Source: Saccharum officinarum (taxonomy: Eukaryota; Streptophyta; Magnoliopsida; Poales; Poaceae). From it: DNA of 64,000 nt. The DNA lies in the NCBI GenBank assembly GCA_020631735.1, contig CM036159.1:22669511-22733510 (forward strand). Reading direction: 5' to 3'. Each line of letters begins with the position of its first letter. The first letter of the stretch is position 1. A program made the translations under genes and the position numbers. Of the stretch, positions 21,613 through 34,560 are shown in pieces. The notes below the pieces were generated by a model, which was given only the letters and a program-made list of their open reading frames with translations, made no database searches and was not told where the DNA came from.

Positions 21613-23020
21613 GCTCGTAGTATATTTCAGTGCACCAAATGCAAATGGCATCCTCCGTGCGTCCGCTATCGATCTCTGCTCTGCACGTGCTCGTGAACCC
21701 CGTGCCGGGCCGGCCGGTCAAAGGGGACCCCCATATGCTGCGTCCATGCAGTGCAGCAGCGGCATTGTGATTGCAGATTTGCAGTGGGTGAGTGGGGATT
21801 ATGTTAGTGAGTTTTAAAGTCCAATGCAAAACACGGGGTCTAGCCACTTTAACCGATGCACCAGACGGACAGGGGTCGGCAAGGCAATTGCATAGTAATC
21901 CTCCTATAGGCTTTCGTCAGTGCATGCATGATGCATGTCAAGTTGTCAACTGCAAAGCCTGCCTAAAACCTTATTCAGCCACCCAACGAACGTACAGCCT
22001 TTTGATTTGTTATGATCGCTAACCCCTGGGGCCTTCCATCTGTACCCGGCCCGTCAATCAGATGTGTGCTACTATAGAATTCAATTCGCGTCTGTTCCAA
22101 CCAAAGCTTTTTATGAAATGTCATGATGGGGTTTCTGCACGATCTTTATACGGCCTGCGTGCTGCGTTGCTGTGAGTCGCAACGTGTTGACACGCGTCGT
22201 TGCGTGATTGGACGAGGCACGCATTGTCGTCTTCTTCGAGGTCGAGGGCGGCAGCCATGAGGACAGCGGTAGAAAACCTCCAGTGTTGGAGCTGCGGAGG
22301 ACAATTGGTTTGGCGGAGCCAGCGTCCGGCCAGCCGGCCAGGGAATATTGCACATCCTCTGATTGGGACTAGGAAATGGCCAGGACGTGGGGTAGAGGCA
22401 ATGGTGGTGTGAGGTCAGCGGCGGTGGAAGCGACTCCTTCGCTTCGGATTAGGGGAGGGCGGGTTGGAGCGGGGGGAGTGGTTTGTCGACGACACGCACG
22501 ACTGGTGCGCGAGGCACCTCGCTGCCCAATGATGGTGGCCAGGGGAGAGGGGGCAGTGCGACTCGAGGAAGGAGAATAGGAGAACGATTCGGGGCGAGCG
22601 CAGATAGAGAGTCTTTGCTCCTTCCATGCTAAACCGTTTCTAGGCTGTTCTCGGGTTGCTTCGTACACATACACTCAACCGTATGAATACCTGCACGACG
22701 TGTCCTATCTCTATGAGCACCTCGAGAGACCGAGCAACAGATCTTGAGATTGATGAAATCATTAAAGAACACTAAAAGAACAACGTTGTTAAATTTTAAA
22801 ATAAATTCAAGAAAATACAAACTCACACATCAAGTCGAGGACTAGCTTCAACTCAGATAGACAAGTTCCATCACGAGAAATCAATCAGCGGAGCCACACT
22901 AGTACAGAAGATGACCTCTCAACTCCTTTTAGAACCCTAACCTGTTTTTTCCGATTAATAGTGTGGCCCATGTAAATGTTTTTCTACTGATATTTAAATC
23001 AGAAATCAAACCTCTCTAGT
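21613..23020. other. Intergenic DNA with a GC-rich island (about 22140-22640)
   Basis: The island has overlapping frames on both strands due to base composition. I recognise no protein and see no TSD pair. It could be a captured gene fragment or a promoter region, but this cannot be supported. Confidence 0.3.
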
Positions 23021-23026
23021 AGCATA

Positions 23027-23254
23027 CTCCCTCCGTCCTATTGAAAGTAACGTTTTGGACTCCGTGTCATCTTGTTTAACTGTTATTCAAATTTTTTATA
23101 TAAATATTATTTATTTTGTTATGACTTATTTTATTATTAGAGATATTTTAATAATAATATATTTATTTTATAATTTATAAAAAATTAAATAAGACAAATG
23201 ATTAAACACGGTACCTACGAATCAAAAACGTCACTTTTAATGGGACGGAGAGAG
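23027..23254. mobile_element. Stowaway MITE (228 bp)
   Basis: It starts ctccctccgtcc and ends gggacggagagag, flanked by TA on both sides. The interior arms aacgttttgga and the complement of aaaaacgtcact also pair. This is the Tc1/mariner-derived Stowaway type. Confidence 0.9.
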
Positions 23255-23697
23255 TATATATTAACACATTCCTATTAAAGCTAAACCTTCCGACCACATC
23301 ATTATATCGCGGGTTGCCTTTAATTTGTCTAGCAACAGCCAACAGATTCATCGGTTTATATATGGAAAATGTCATGTATCCAAAAGTTTTCTCGTCTGAA
23401 AAGGACAGATGAATAAAATAAGTCAGCGTCAGTGCGTCACAGCTATATTTCTCTATCCTAATAAAACAGGAGTGACTGTGGCGGTGGAGACAAACTTGCT
23501 CCAGTAGTGCCAACGCACCTAGTATTTAGCAGCGCGCCACCTTTTTAGTTGCTTGCTCTACTGTCTCAAGCCTCACTCCAATGTCCCCGTGCCATTGGGC
23601 ATGGAGACGGAGGCAGCTCCCTGGCCATGAATGCAAGTTGGTGACACGGACAGGACATGACCGAACATTGACTTCATTTATCCAGTGTTTTGTTTGC
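23255..23697. other. Intergenic spacer, no gene seen
   Basis: No recognisable element. Confidence 0.4.
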
Positions 23698-23700
23698 TTA

Positions 23701-23943
23701 GGGGTTGTTTAGTTGGTGAAAAAGTTTGGGTTCGGCTACTGTAGCACTTTTCGTTTTATTTGGTAATTTATGTCCAATCATGGACTAATTAGGCTCAAAA
23801 GATTTGTCTCGTGATTTACAACTAAACTGTGTAATTAGTTTTTTCTTTCGTCTACATTTAGTACTCCATGCATGTGCCGCAAGATTCGATGTGACAGATA
23901 CTGTGCAAACTTTTTTGGGTTGCATGGGCAACTAAACAGGCCC
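23701..23943. mobile_element. Tourist-like (PIF/Harbinger) MITE, TSD TTA
   Basis: Left end ggggttgtttagttgg, right end caactaaacaggccc, flanked by TTA at 23698-23700 and 23944-23946. The interior has the family core aattaggctcaaaagatt and gtctcgtgattt. Confidence 0.9.
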
Positions 23944-24292
23944 TTACTTGTCGAACATGGCAGTCATAATACTGTGTCAGCAATCTAAGAGATGGTTGCC
24001 AGTGTCGGCGATCCCAATTTTCTGTTGAGTGTTTGGTTGCTCGCAAAGGTTGTCACACGCCACAGCTGTGGCTCGCCATAACAACCAGCCACAACTAGAG
24101 GCGTCTGTTTGGTTACTGATGCAACCGAGACTGCCACAAAAAATCATAGTACAAAAGCCGCCACAAAGTGTGGTGTAGAAATTTGCCGTCGCAAGTGCGA
24201 CATGCCACACACCTTGTCGGTCAAGTTTTTTATATATATTTTGTCAAACTGCCGCGTTGATAATTTTTTCACCATGGCCACTACATAAATAA

Positions 24293-24721
24293 GAGCATCT
24301 TCAATAGTTCCAAAAAAAGTAATTGGTAAATCAATGAGTTTTTCAAGTGACTAAAAAAGGTTGGGAGCATATTCGTTGGTTCCTCCAATAATTTCTAAAA
24401 TCTCGATCCTAAAATATAGAAGATAAATTTACATTAGGAATCTCATATTATTTCTAAATCATACTAACCAATTTTATTTTTTTCTTTCTCTCTTGTATGT
24501 TTGCATCAGGAACTCTGTCCTACCTTTTATTCTTCCCCACATCCTTCCACCTTCACATTGGCAGATGGATACACGCCCATATTTATCCAAGTGATTGGAT
24601 TGTTTTTCCTAAGTGCGAAAAGATTGGGAGTTAAGATCGGGAGTTATTGGAGAGTAGTTTTTTTTCAATCTTGCCAAAAAAATGTAGATTGGGAATGGAT
24701 TTTGAAAACTCTTGTAGATGC
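24293..24721. mobile_element. MITE with GAGCATCTTCAATAG ends
   Basis: gagcatcttcaatag on the left pairs with the complement of ctcttgtagatgctc on the right. The interior is AT-rich. No matching TSD was found, so superfamily is left open. Confidence 0.55.
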
Positions 24722-24729
24722 TCAAATTA

Positions 24730-26210
24730 GGTTAAAATAACCCTACACATATTCCTCTATAAACCACCTATGCCTTATATACCTAATACTAAAAGCAGTA
24801 AATTTCTTTCTTTCTTCACTCACTCTCTCCCCAATCTACATTTTTTTTTTGGACTGGCAGCACGCTAGCCGTGCAATTTGAACTGGCCACCTTGCTAGTT
24901 CTTATTTACTTATGACTTTCTTATTTGCTTATGACTTTACCATGACAATTATTTAACTCGATCGATCGGAACAATCTGTCAGTTCAAGACCATTGGATGT
25001 GCATTGTTGCTTTCAGGTCTGATAGCATCAGCTTTGTAGACATTCGCCAGAAAGTTACCTCCAGTCACGTGCTGTGTGTTAAAGAAGTCATCCCACATGA
25101 TGTTAAATCCAAAGAAAACAGGACTAATAAATAAATATATAACCGAGGAAAGGAAACAAAAGTTATACAGCTGAAAAATCAAACAGCCTGCATATTATTA
25201 AGGTAGGTAATATAAGTTTTTTTTTTGGTTGATACTAACTAGTAAGGCCGGGCCAATAGGTGCTGAAATCTAGCTAAAATGTGATGATCAATAATCATAT
25301 ATATCATGGCTTTCTTTTGTGCATATATATAGGTTCAGATTATATCAAAATTATGAAGTTTCAGCTGAAAAACAACGTGCATATATCATGGTTTTCTTTT
25401 GAGCTAACGCCCGGTCCATCACCCGCAGGGGCTGGAAATCAAAGGTGTCGATCGGTCTATAATAACATGGTTTCAGATTATCAAGTCTTGTTTGAGAGAA
25501 GGGTGACACCCAAGTACAACAATTTTAAATGTTTACTAAAGCTACATTTTAGCACTAGGTACCCATTTTATCAAGTCAGCATTACTTTTTGGCGGTACTT
25601 TCTTACAATATATTATATTTCAGAAATGTGGATGTAGCGATCATGCGTCATTCTAAAGAGTAATGGACAAGAAATCATTTGGGTGTTGTCATCGAAACCT
25701 AAATACACGAAACGTTGGTCTCATCATATACCTCAAAGGTGAAAAACACATATAAAGGCAACAACACGAGTGTCCCGACTCACGAGGGTACGATGGGTTC
25801 TAGACAAGGGAGGTCACCGTATATCACCAGAAGCTAAAAGCTAAATGGAGAGGCTTCGAGAGCCTCAAATATAGAAGACAAGGTCTTATTGCCAGAATCA
25901 TTCAAATCAAAAAATTGAAGGCAAAATTCAGATCAAATTAGCAGTAAGAAGGATGGAGAAAAAAAAGTAAATTCCATCGACTCAAGTTATCTCCTTCTCC
26001 ACCGGTCAATGCCTCCTTTACTGGCCACTACCTTTACCATCTCCGGCGAGCTCCGGTTAGGGTTAGAGGGTTAGGCCCTTCAAGTTTGTGGATGCCTCCC
26101 CCATGGCTCAGTCCTTAGACCGTGGGGGGGGGGGGGGTTGACTAGGATGGTGGTGCACGTTGGAGGGACGGTTAGCGATGTGGTGGGGATAACCCTCAAA
26201 ACTAGATAAC
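24730..26210. other. Intergenic DNA with a G14 homopolymer
   Basis: No gene seen. A run of 14 G lies at 26124-26137. The rest is AT-rich, with low-complexity T runs near 24841 and 25217. Confidence 0.4.
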
Positions 26211-26217
26211 TTCCCGT

Positions 26218-27297
26218 CACTGGTACAGAAATGATTTTTAGAGGCGTCTCCCTTTTTTTAACAGAAGCGGTTGTCTTAGCACGCTGTCACTAACCTTCGT
26301 GGAAGGCACTGTAGCCATACAACCGTTGTTAGAAATCAATTTTTAGAGGCGGTTCCATTAAGAAATCCGTCTCTAAAAATGTATCCATTTTTAGGGGCGA
26401 TTCCGCTAAGAGAACCGCCTCCAAAAATGCTATTTTCATGGACGGTTGCTTATGTCAACCATCTCTGAAAATAAGTGAATTTTAGAGGCAGTTCTTTTAA
26501 GACAACCGTCTCTGAAAATCGATTTTCAGAGATGGTTGACTAAGTCAACTATCCTTAAAAATAGCTGCAGCACAAATAAATTCATATATTTTTAAATGAA
26601 GTCGGATGAAGATAAAATTTATATCAAAATTATAGAGCTCGACAAGATCTAAAACTTTGTAGTCGATAAAATTTTTGTTTGAGATCATTTTTGTTTGATA
26701 TCATTTAGGGTTCTAAATATATAAATTAAGTCTAAGATTTTGAATTTCAAATTTTTAAATTTTTTAAATGACCTTGGATGGAGAAATGTTCTATATCAAA
26801 GTTGTAATGCTCGACGAGATCTAAAACTTTGTAGTTAAAAGTTTTCTCATTTAAGATTGTTTATGAGTTAAAATATTGATTACAAGATTCATACATATTA
26901 GTACAAATCGACAGCATCCTAGAATTGGGCACAGTGATTGTATGGTGCGGTGGTAGGGAAGGGACCACGCGAGGGAAAGGTTCTGGGTTCGAATCCCGGA
27001 TGTCGGCACTTATTCAAAACAAGTGAAAAATAAATTTTGCGAGCTGTGGCCAGTCCTAATAAGCCCTTCAGGCTACATTAGAAATCTTAATTTTATTAGA
27101 CTTCAAATGATTTTTAAAAAAATTTGAAAATTACTTTTAGGGACGGTTGACTTAAGAGAACCGTCTCTGAAAATCGATTTTTATAATCACCTCTGGAAAT
27201 CACTTATTTTTATAATTGCTAACATGGTGGTGGTTTTAAAACCGTCTCTGAAGATCACTTTTGACCGTCTCTAAAAAAATGTTTTTCTGTACTGGTG
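26218..27297. mobile_element. Non-autonomous CACTA-like element (1080 bp), TSD CGT
   Basis: Left end cactggtacagaaa; complement of the right end caccagtacagaaa. The flanking 3-bp repeat cgt (26215-26217, 27298-27300) fits CACTA. The subterminal regions carry many copies of an agaggcggttctcttaagac-like motif in both orientations, typical of transposase-binding repeats. No transposase is present. Confidence 0.8.
26940..27010 (+). mobile_element. tRNA-like or SINE-like segment inside the CACTA-like element
   Basis: ggtggtagggaaggg (A-box-like) is followed by ggttctgggttcgaatccc (B box) and ggatgtcggcac. It resembles an internal pol III promoter, but no cloverleaf of a true tRNA can be drawn, so it is a SINE-type remnant at most. 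Confidence 0.4.
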
Positions 27298-27742
27298 CGT
27301 AACGCTTCACACACTCTCTCTCTCACACTCTCTGAAGAGCATTCGAATTTCCTTGGTCCCTCGGTCGATCTGTGTGGCCCATACTACACCAATAGTCCAA
27401 TACTTGCGGCATGTCAATTTGCTGTGAAACACGTAGGAAGTGGCACGTTTCTCAAAAGGAAAAAAAAACGCAGGAGGTGGCGTGTTCGGATTGGAACCGG
27501 GAAGACTTTGGAGCCTTGCGCAGCTCTGCCGGGCAACCTCACCCACCTTTAAATGCCTTGGTCGTCGGGCACAGTGGATCGATTTGTGACCGGCTGGCCG
27601 CTCATCAGTCTCATATATAGTCCTTATAAAAAAAAGTCTCATATATAGTCATAGTCTCTGAATCGAGCTTTACCCTATTTTCACCGCGCACTGTTGGCAT
27701 AATATATTGACCCAACTAATTTTTTTATATACGAGAAAAAAA
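27298..27742. other. Intergenic spacer, no gene seen
   Basis: Contains a short CT repeat near 27312-27335 and chance frames. Confidence 0.4.
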
Positions 27743-27894
27743 GTCCTTTTACCTCTCAAAACTATCATCATGGTCCGATTACCACCTCAACTCTAAAACT
27801 TGGATTTCTTGTAAATGTACTTAAATAGGTACTTTACAGTCTTATGCTCCCGTCAACATTAATGTGATAGTTGAACAATCTCGAGAGGTAAAGG
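27743..27894. repeat. Short inverted-repeat element
   Basis: ccttttacctctcaaaactatca pairs loosely with the complement of tgatagttgaacaatctcgagaggtaaagg. It is about 150 bp; superfamily and TSD are unclear. Confidence 0.45.
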
Positions 27895-28216
27895 TTGTAA
27901 GGCACGCTTTTTTTTTCTTTTCGCCCATCTTCACATCGTCTATAAACCGGGTAGAAATCTTTGCCCTATACGGTGACCTCGCTGAAAGGTCGCGGGTAAT
28001 GATTCTTGCATGAATCATAACCCTTTGTGCATGGGCAATTGGGATTAAGAATTCGACAAGGTCCATCATATGTTTGTTGAGGCCATCTTATACAAGTCTA
28101 GTATTTCTTCTTGTTTGGAAGCTCAGCTAAGATAAGGAGATCATATTACTCTGTGTACGTGATCATGTATTTTCTCTACATGATTAGCAAAAAAATATGT
28201 GTAGTAGGCCACTGAC

Positions 28217-29316
28217 CAGTGGCGGATCTAGGATTTTAGCTTAGGGTATGCCACTCAAAAATTTTCATATACAATTCGATAAAACCATTTGGCAATTTGG
28301 TAATATTTGAATTTTTTTAATGTCATTTAGTATATATGCACTAAATTACAAGATAATTATAACATTTGAAGATTCGGTTTAAAAACGTCCACAAATACAA
28401 CATAAATAATTCAATCACCGTACTGGTAGTTTAAAAGTATAGGCATAAAAGATAGTAAGAGACTTACAATCAGAGGAAGGATTTGAAGTAGCAGCAACAA
28501 CTACTGTCACCTTGGTCACCTTCTTTACCACATGTTTCTAAACAAGAGATGCAATGCCCTGCTTCTCTTTATAACTTTACAAATATTAAAAAACACAATA
28601 CCAAATATTTAAACAAATTATTTCTGCATGGATCGAATTCTGATTTGCAACCAGACAAGCACCGACTTGATATGTACCGAATTGCTGATCAATCTTGATT
28701 GTCTTTGGTGTTGGGTCAAATCCCTGATCTCGCTGCACCTGCACGGGGATTCTATGATGTTAGTAAATACGTAGCAATGAAATTTCCCATGAAAAGACGA
28801 AAAGCGGAACATGCCAAATTGAAAAAGATTGAATCTCACTTAAACCAATTTAAGACAGTATGCATTGACTACCAAGTTGACAAGGTTCCGTACCGGCGTG
28901 TGGCGTGTTTTGGCCATGTGCCTGCAGCCTGCCTCCATCTCTTGTGCGGTCGTGCGCCTGCGGCCGTGCGGTCAGTTGATCCCTCCATGGAGTGTGGATG
29001 ATGAGATGAGGACTGCTGGATCGATTAGCCGATTAGGGCATCAGGCGGCGCAACGACGTCCTATGGATGACAAGACCTAAGGGGCTTGAAAAGTCGGGCT
29101 AGGCGTGAACATGGCCGTGGCCGCATGGCTTCATGGGCCACATGGGCCTCCCATCACATGGTCATGGTCTTCCACTCGAGGCACGCAGGGCATTGTGTGC
29201 GAGCCAGCGGCAATTGGGCGAGTGTTCAGGTAATTTTTTTCTCTTTTTTTCAAAAATATGTATATATACGGTAAAGTTTCCTGGGATCGCAGGGTATGCC
29301 TGTAGATTCGCCACTG
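28217..29316. mobile_element. Non-autonomous hAT-like element (1100 bp), 8-bp TSD
   Basis: Left end cagtggcggatcta; complement of the right end cagtggcgaatcta. An exact 8-bp repeat ccactgac flanks it (28209-28216 and 29317-29324). No transposase frame is seen. A middle part (28690-28990) is open for about 100 codons on + but resembles no protein I know. Confidence 0.9.
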
Positions 29317-29324
29317 CCACTGAC

Positions 29325-29415
29325 CGCCGCTGCAGCTCCAGTGCATCAGATTAATTAATTCATCCTATATCAGAATATATATAGAGAGAGTATATATCAT
29401 ATGTATACATATATA
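29325..29415. other. Spacer with a short ATAT-rich stretch
   Basis: No feature beyond simple AT sequence. Confidence 0.4.
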
Positions 29416-29695
29416 CTCCTCCATTTTTTATTATCGAACGCTATGGGAAGCGTGTTAGTCAAAATTTGTTAAGCTTGACTAAGTTTATAAATAATAATAG
29501 CAACAATTGTATCTCCAAATAAGTTTATTATAAATAATTTTTTTATGAAATTATTATAAATAAATTCAACGATCTATTTAATGATCCTAATTATGTACTA
29601 TAAATATTATTATTTTTTGTATATATTTGGTTAAAATTAGTTACGTTTGACTTCTCGGGAAACGAGGATGATAGATAAAAAAAGGACAGATGAAG
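29416..29695. mobile_element. Stowaway MITE (280 bp)
   Basis: Starts ctcctccatttttt and ends aaaaggacagatgaag between TA dinucleotides. The interior includes ttgactaagtttata and the complement-like ttaaaattagttacgtttgac usual for this family. Confidence 0.75.
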
Positions 29696-30501
29696 TACCA
29701 TGCATATAAATCAGGATAACTCTCAATATATAATATATAGGCACTGTTTTATACACGATGTTCATTACGATATAGTATATACACATGCCTGCCCCGCCCC
29801 TCTAGAATTGGACGTTACGTTGGAGATCCCTTGCTACAGTACCCATGATATCTTCTCGTCTTTAACCATTTTCAGTCCCACGCTACTGGTCTACTGCTGC
29901 TACTGAATATGAATAGTGAACAGCACCCCATGCTACCTCGTCTCTTCTAGATCTAAAGACAAAACGTCTTGTAGCTTAGAATGCAGGTTTAATTTGCTTG
30001 ATCTTTCAGACAATAAACCTAGAGGGAGTGTTTTTTCTACTTTCTTTTAGTTTCTTGTCTGAAACCTCAAGTCCAGTTGACTACACAGGGAGTGTGTTTT
30101 TTTTCCTCGCATGCATGCCTTATTCCGATTCATCCGTCTTTGGCGCTCGATCGATCGTATATAATAGTACGTCATGCTCTGATGGTAGCATTGCCCATCC
30201 TTTCGGTCAGCAATCACATGGAAACATGTCATGGCAGCTACTAGTAGAGCAGTAGAGCTGTACTACCGGATCTCATGCAGGGTCGTACGTACGTGATTAT
30301 TTTCCCTCTGACAGCTTGCATTGCATTGCAGTCTCTACGTACATCCAATAACTGGCGAGTGGCGATCGATCGATGCACTACTGGGACGAGGACGAGGGAC
30401 GACGGCATCATATATATTCATATCCGATCCGGCCGATGATTAATGTCAGGATTTCCCCAAGCTTATTAACTATACACTCCGTGCATCTGGATCCATCGGA
30501 A
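29696..30501. other. Intergenic DNA, no gene seen
   Basis: Short palindromes such as cgatcgatcg (30150, 30365) and gtacgtacgt (30286) occur. No reading frame is convincing. Confidence 0.4.
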
Positions 30502-30504
30502 CAT

Positions 30505-30780
30505 GGCCGTGTTTAGTTTCCTCGAGAATCCATAATTTAGCACTATATATAAAAAAAGATTTTCATCACATTAAAATGCTGGCACATGCATGAATTACTA
30601 AATGTAAATGAAATCAAAAACTAATTACACAATTTTATTGTACTTTGCGAGACGAACGTTTTAAACCTAATTAGTCAATGTTTGGACATTTTTTTAACAA
30701 ATACAAACGAAATACCACAGTGCACTACAGTGATAAACAGTGAATCCGGCGGCGCCAGATTCGGCCAACTAAACAAGGCC
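30505..30780. mobile_element. Tourist-like MITE, TSD CAT
   Basis: ggccgtgtttagtt at the left and aactaaacaaggcc at the right, with cat at 30502-30504 and 30781-30783. The core is aactaattacacaattttattgtactttgcgag-like. Confidence 0.8.
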
Positions 30781-31071
30781 CATCTCATCGGTAGTCGGAG
30801 GAGTAGGGAGTACATTTGAAAAGCTCACATGTACACGTCCTTCCCTTGGAGTAATGACTAGCTAGCTAGGTTACCTTGTGGTCATTAAGATCGTATTTCT
30901 GTCACTAGATTCTCATTGATAGCAAAACAAAACTTTTGACCCACCGGCCCCCAGATGCAACTGACCACCACTTCCCCAAGTCACCATTGTATAGTTTTTG
31001 TTTCTCAGATCAGCATGTGATGCACAGCATTTGGAAGAAATTGAAGGTCCAGGGATTTCATTTTATATTAA

Positions 31072-31256
31072 TGTACTTGCATTACTATAAAATTGATTTA
31101 TGGAGACAAGCTGTTTTATTTAATTAAAGAGGTGGTTGTCAGGAAGTACTGTCTTATAATAGTGTACTTGGATTACTATGAAATTGATTTATGGAGACAT
31201 GTTATTTTATTTAATTAAAGAGGTGGTGGTTGTCAGAAAGTACTCTCTTAAGGTCA
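31072..31256. repeat. Tandem duplication, unit about 91 bp
   Basis: tgtacttg-attactat-aaattgatttatggagaca begins at 31072 and 31163. The units end in ttaaagaggtggt and gtcag-aagtact-tctta and differ by few substitutions. Confidence 0.8.
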
Positions 31257-31400
31257 TTGGGGGGCACTTTGCCACCCACACCCACTTATGAAAATACATT
31301 TTACTCGGATATTACCCCAATCTATAGCTCATTGGGGCACTGGACACCTGCTAGAACGACTAGATATACCACTTGGACTAACTTATTATTAGCTCAATTA

Positions 31401-31541
31401 GGACTTATTTGATACTCATGTATCTACCTCAATTCATTTGTGTTGAAGTGTTTTAGTGTGGAATTTAGTTTAAATTCCATGCTAAATAAATCCAACACAT
31501 ATGGATTGAGATAGATACATGATGAGTATCTAAACAAGGCC
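31401..31541. mobile_element. Palindromic MITE (141 bp), TSD TTA
   Basis: The element is one near-continuous hairpin, with arms of about 65 bp (ggacttatttgatactcat against the complement of atgagtatctaaacaaggcc). TTA flanks it at 31398-31400 and 31542-31544. The end sequence links it to the Tourist-like family. Confidence 0.8.
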
Positions 31542-31544
31542 TTA

Positions 31545-32564
<1,020 letters not shown>

Positions 32565-32980
32565 GGCTATATATAAAAAGTTTACTAGACGAATCTTTTA
32601 AGCTAAAATTTACATGTATGTCGACACAGATTAGGAGTAATTTACGAGACGAATCTTTTAAGCCTAATTAGACCATGATTGGACACTAATTGCCAAATAA
32701 CAACGAAAGTGCTACAGTTGTATTTTGCCAAAAATTTTGCCAACTAAGCGGTGTTTAGTTTAAGGAGTTAAAGTTTAACAAATAATGTAGCACTTTCGTC
32801 TTATTTGACAAAAAGTTTCCAATCTTGGACTAATTAGACTTAATAGATTCGTCTCGTAAATTACTCCTAATCTGTGTCGACATACATGTAATTAGTCTAT
32901 ATTTAGTACTTCATGCATTTAATGAAACATTGATGTGATGTGAGTTAAACTTTAACACCCAACAGGCCCTAAACCAGGCC
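32565..32980. mobile_element. Tourist-like MITE split by a nested MITE
   Basis: The outer element shows the family core gacgaatcttttaagcctaattagacc and the right end gccaactaa plus accaggcc. A second MITE (32748-32969) lies inside that right end. The left end of the outer copy is worn, so its start is approximate. Confidence 0.65.
32748..32969. mobile_element. Nested Tourist-like MITE, TSD TAA
   Basis: gcggtgtttagtttaaggag on the left and the complement of acccaacaggccc on the right. TAA flanks it at 32745-32747 and 32970-32972. It sits inside the ACTAAAC of the outer MITE's terminal repeat. Confidence 0.75.
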
Positions 32981-33790
32981 CTAGCCTCAAGCAACCCGCC
33001 TGCTGCGTCCGTCCAGAGACTCGTGGAGGACTGCAGAAAGCCTCAGGCCCGGACTGAGCATATCCGGACGCCGGAGGCCGCAGCTGGCCAGATTCAGCCG
33101 GCGGACAGCCCGGCCCCGCAAGCCGTAGACACCAGGCACTGCCCTGGCCGCCACCCCTTCCTGAATCCTGATGCTCCAGGTCCACTCCGAGCGGATCCGA
33201 CCACCGAAGGTCGCAACCGGCCAGAACCGACCGTCGGATGACCCCACGTAGCCAAGGCCGCCCTGCGCAGGTGGAGCACAGACGATGGATCCCGTCCACC
33301 GGTGCCGCCGCTGACCCCAGCAAGCCGGACCGAGTGGCCGCAGCCGCCGGGACGCGCGCGCCCGAGAGGACGAGCGCTCGGCAGCGCCGCGTGACGCGGG
33401 GCCTAGGATGGAGGCGTCTCGGGAGGGGGAAGAAGGCGGTGACGCTGGGCTGCGCTGGCTCTACCAACATAGATCCACGCGTGCAGGAAACGGATCCGTG
33501 CTCCCCACATGCGGATCTGCCTTGAAGTCGCCCCAAACCGTGGCCGGCCATGGAGCCAAGAACGGCAACGAGAGCAGGAAGAGACGGAAGTGGAAGTGCA
33601 GAAAAGGGGAGAGGATGCGCAAGCAGGCACCTTGTGAGCGCCGCTACAGGCCGCCGCACGCCGGACGGTGGCGGCAGCGGCCGGAGTTGAGCGCGGCGAG
33701 GGTCTCTGGCTGGCGGCGGCGGGCGCCCCTCTCGTCACCGGTTGCCTTCGACTCTTGATTGGTTAGTTGTAGGCACTAAACACTAGCTTC
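32981..33790. other. GC-rich island with overlapping open frames
   Basis: About 800 bp of very GC-rich DNA between two MITEs. A 235-codon minus-strand frame (32952-33659) and shorter ones on both strands are open because of composition. No domain, splice pattern or family is recognised. It could be a captured gene fragment or a promoter island. Confidence 0.3.
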
Positions 33791-33799
33791 ACGTACTTA

Positions 33800-34033
33800 G
33801 GCCTCGTTCACTTTCCATGCCAACCCAAAATATTTCCTCTTCCACCAATCACATCGACGCATGCATGGAGCATTAAATGTAGATAAAAAAGATAATTAAT
33901 TGCATAGTTTGTCTGTAAATGTCGGGACGAATCTTTTGAGCCTAATTAGTCCATGATTAGACAAATTTTACCAAATAACAGCGAAAGATGCTAAAGTAAC
34001 TTTTCACATACTTTTCGCGAAGTGAACACACCC
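33800..34033. mobile_element. Tourist-like MITE, TSD TTA
   Basis: ggcctcgttcacttt on the left and the complement of aagtgaacacaccc on the right, with TTA at 33797-33799 and 34034-34036. The core is gacgaatcttttgagcctaatt. Confidence 0.88.
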
Positions 34034-34560
34034 TTACGCTGTTAGCAAAAAAAAAACAACAAAAAACAAAAAAACTTTGATAGACTAGTATGTCACTAAT
34101 TAATAGTAAATGCTTGGCCAACCCATTCAAAAGAACCATGAATGAATAGCAAAGTAGACCAAAACGACCCTAACTTTGTTCTCGATCTCTTGCAGTTAAA
34201 GTCCGATATAATCTTGTACGGTTCCCACAAATTGCAATGTTTAGTCACCGTAGGAACTGGGAAAGAAGACTAGGATTCCCACGTTCCAATCGGAGCGCTA
34301 CAGATGATGAAATTTCAATACTACGCTAGACTTGGACGCGCTGAAATTTCAATATTGTAAGGTCAGACTCCGGTGATGTCATTATTAAGTCTAGGCAGCC
34401 CTGATTTTCTTCGAGTCCCCTTTTAACTTTTGGGGATAGCTGGATAGGCTTTGCCTAATTGCTAGTAGCTAGTATACTATCATGGACCAGACCTGCACGA
34501 ATGAGAGGATATGAGCACGTGGCTTTGTCTCACACTGTCACAATATCCACACACACTCGT
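34034..34560. other. Intergenic DNA, no gene seen
   Basis: A-rich start (34045-34075); otherwise no features. Confidence 0.4.

Noticed and set aside
22140..22640. Captured gene in the GC-rich island
   Set aside because: No TIR or TSD pair and no protein resemblance could be shown.
26940..27010. Functional tRNA gene
   Set aside because: A B box is present, but no acceptor stem or anticodon arm can be drawn; treated as a SINE-like segment.
32952..33738. Minus-strand frames of 235 and 111 codons in the GC-rich island
   Set aside because: Overlapping frames on both strands with no domain or splice structure; GC content explains them. Kept only as a GC-rich region.
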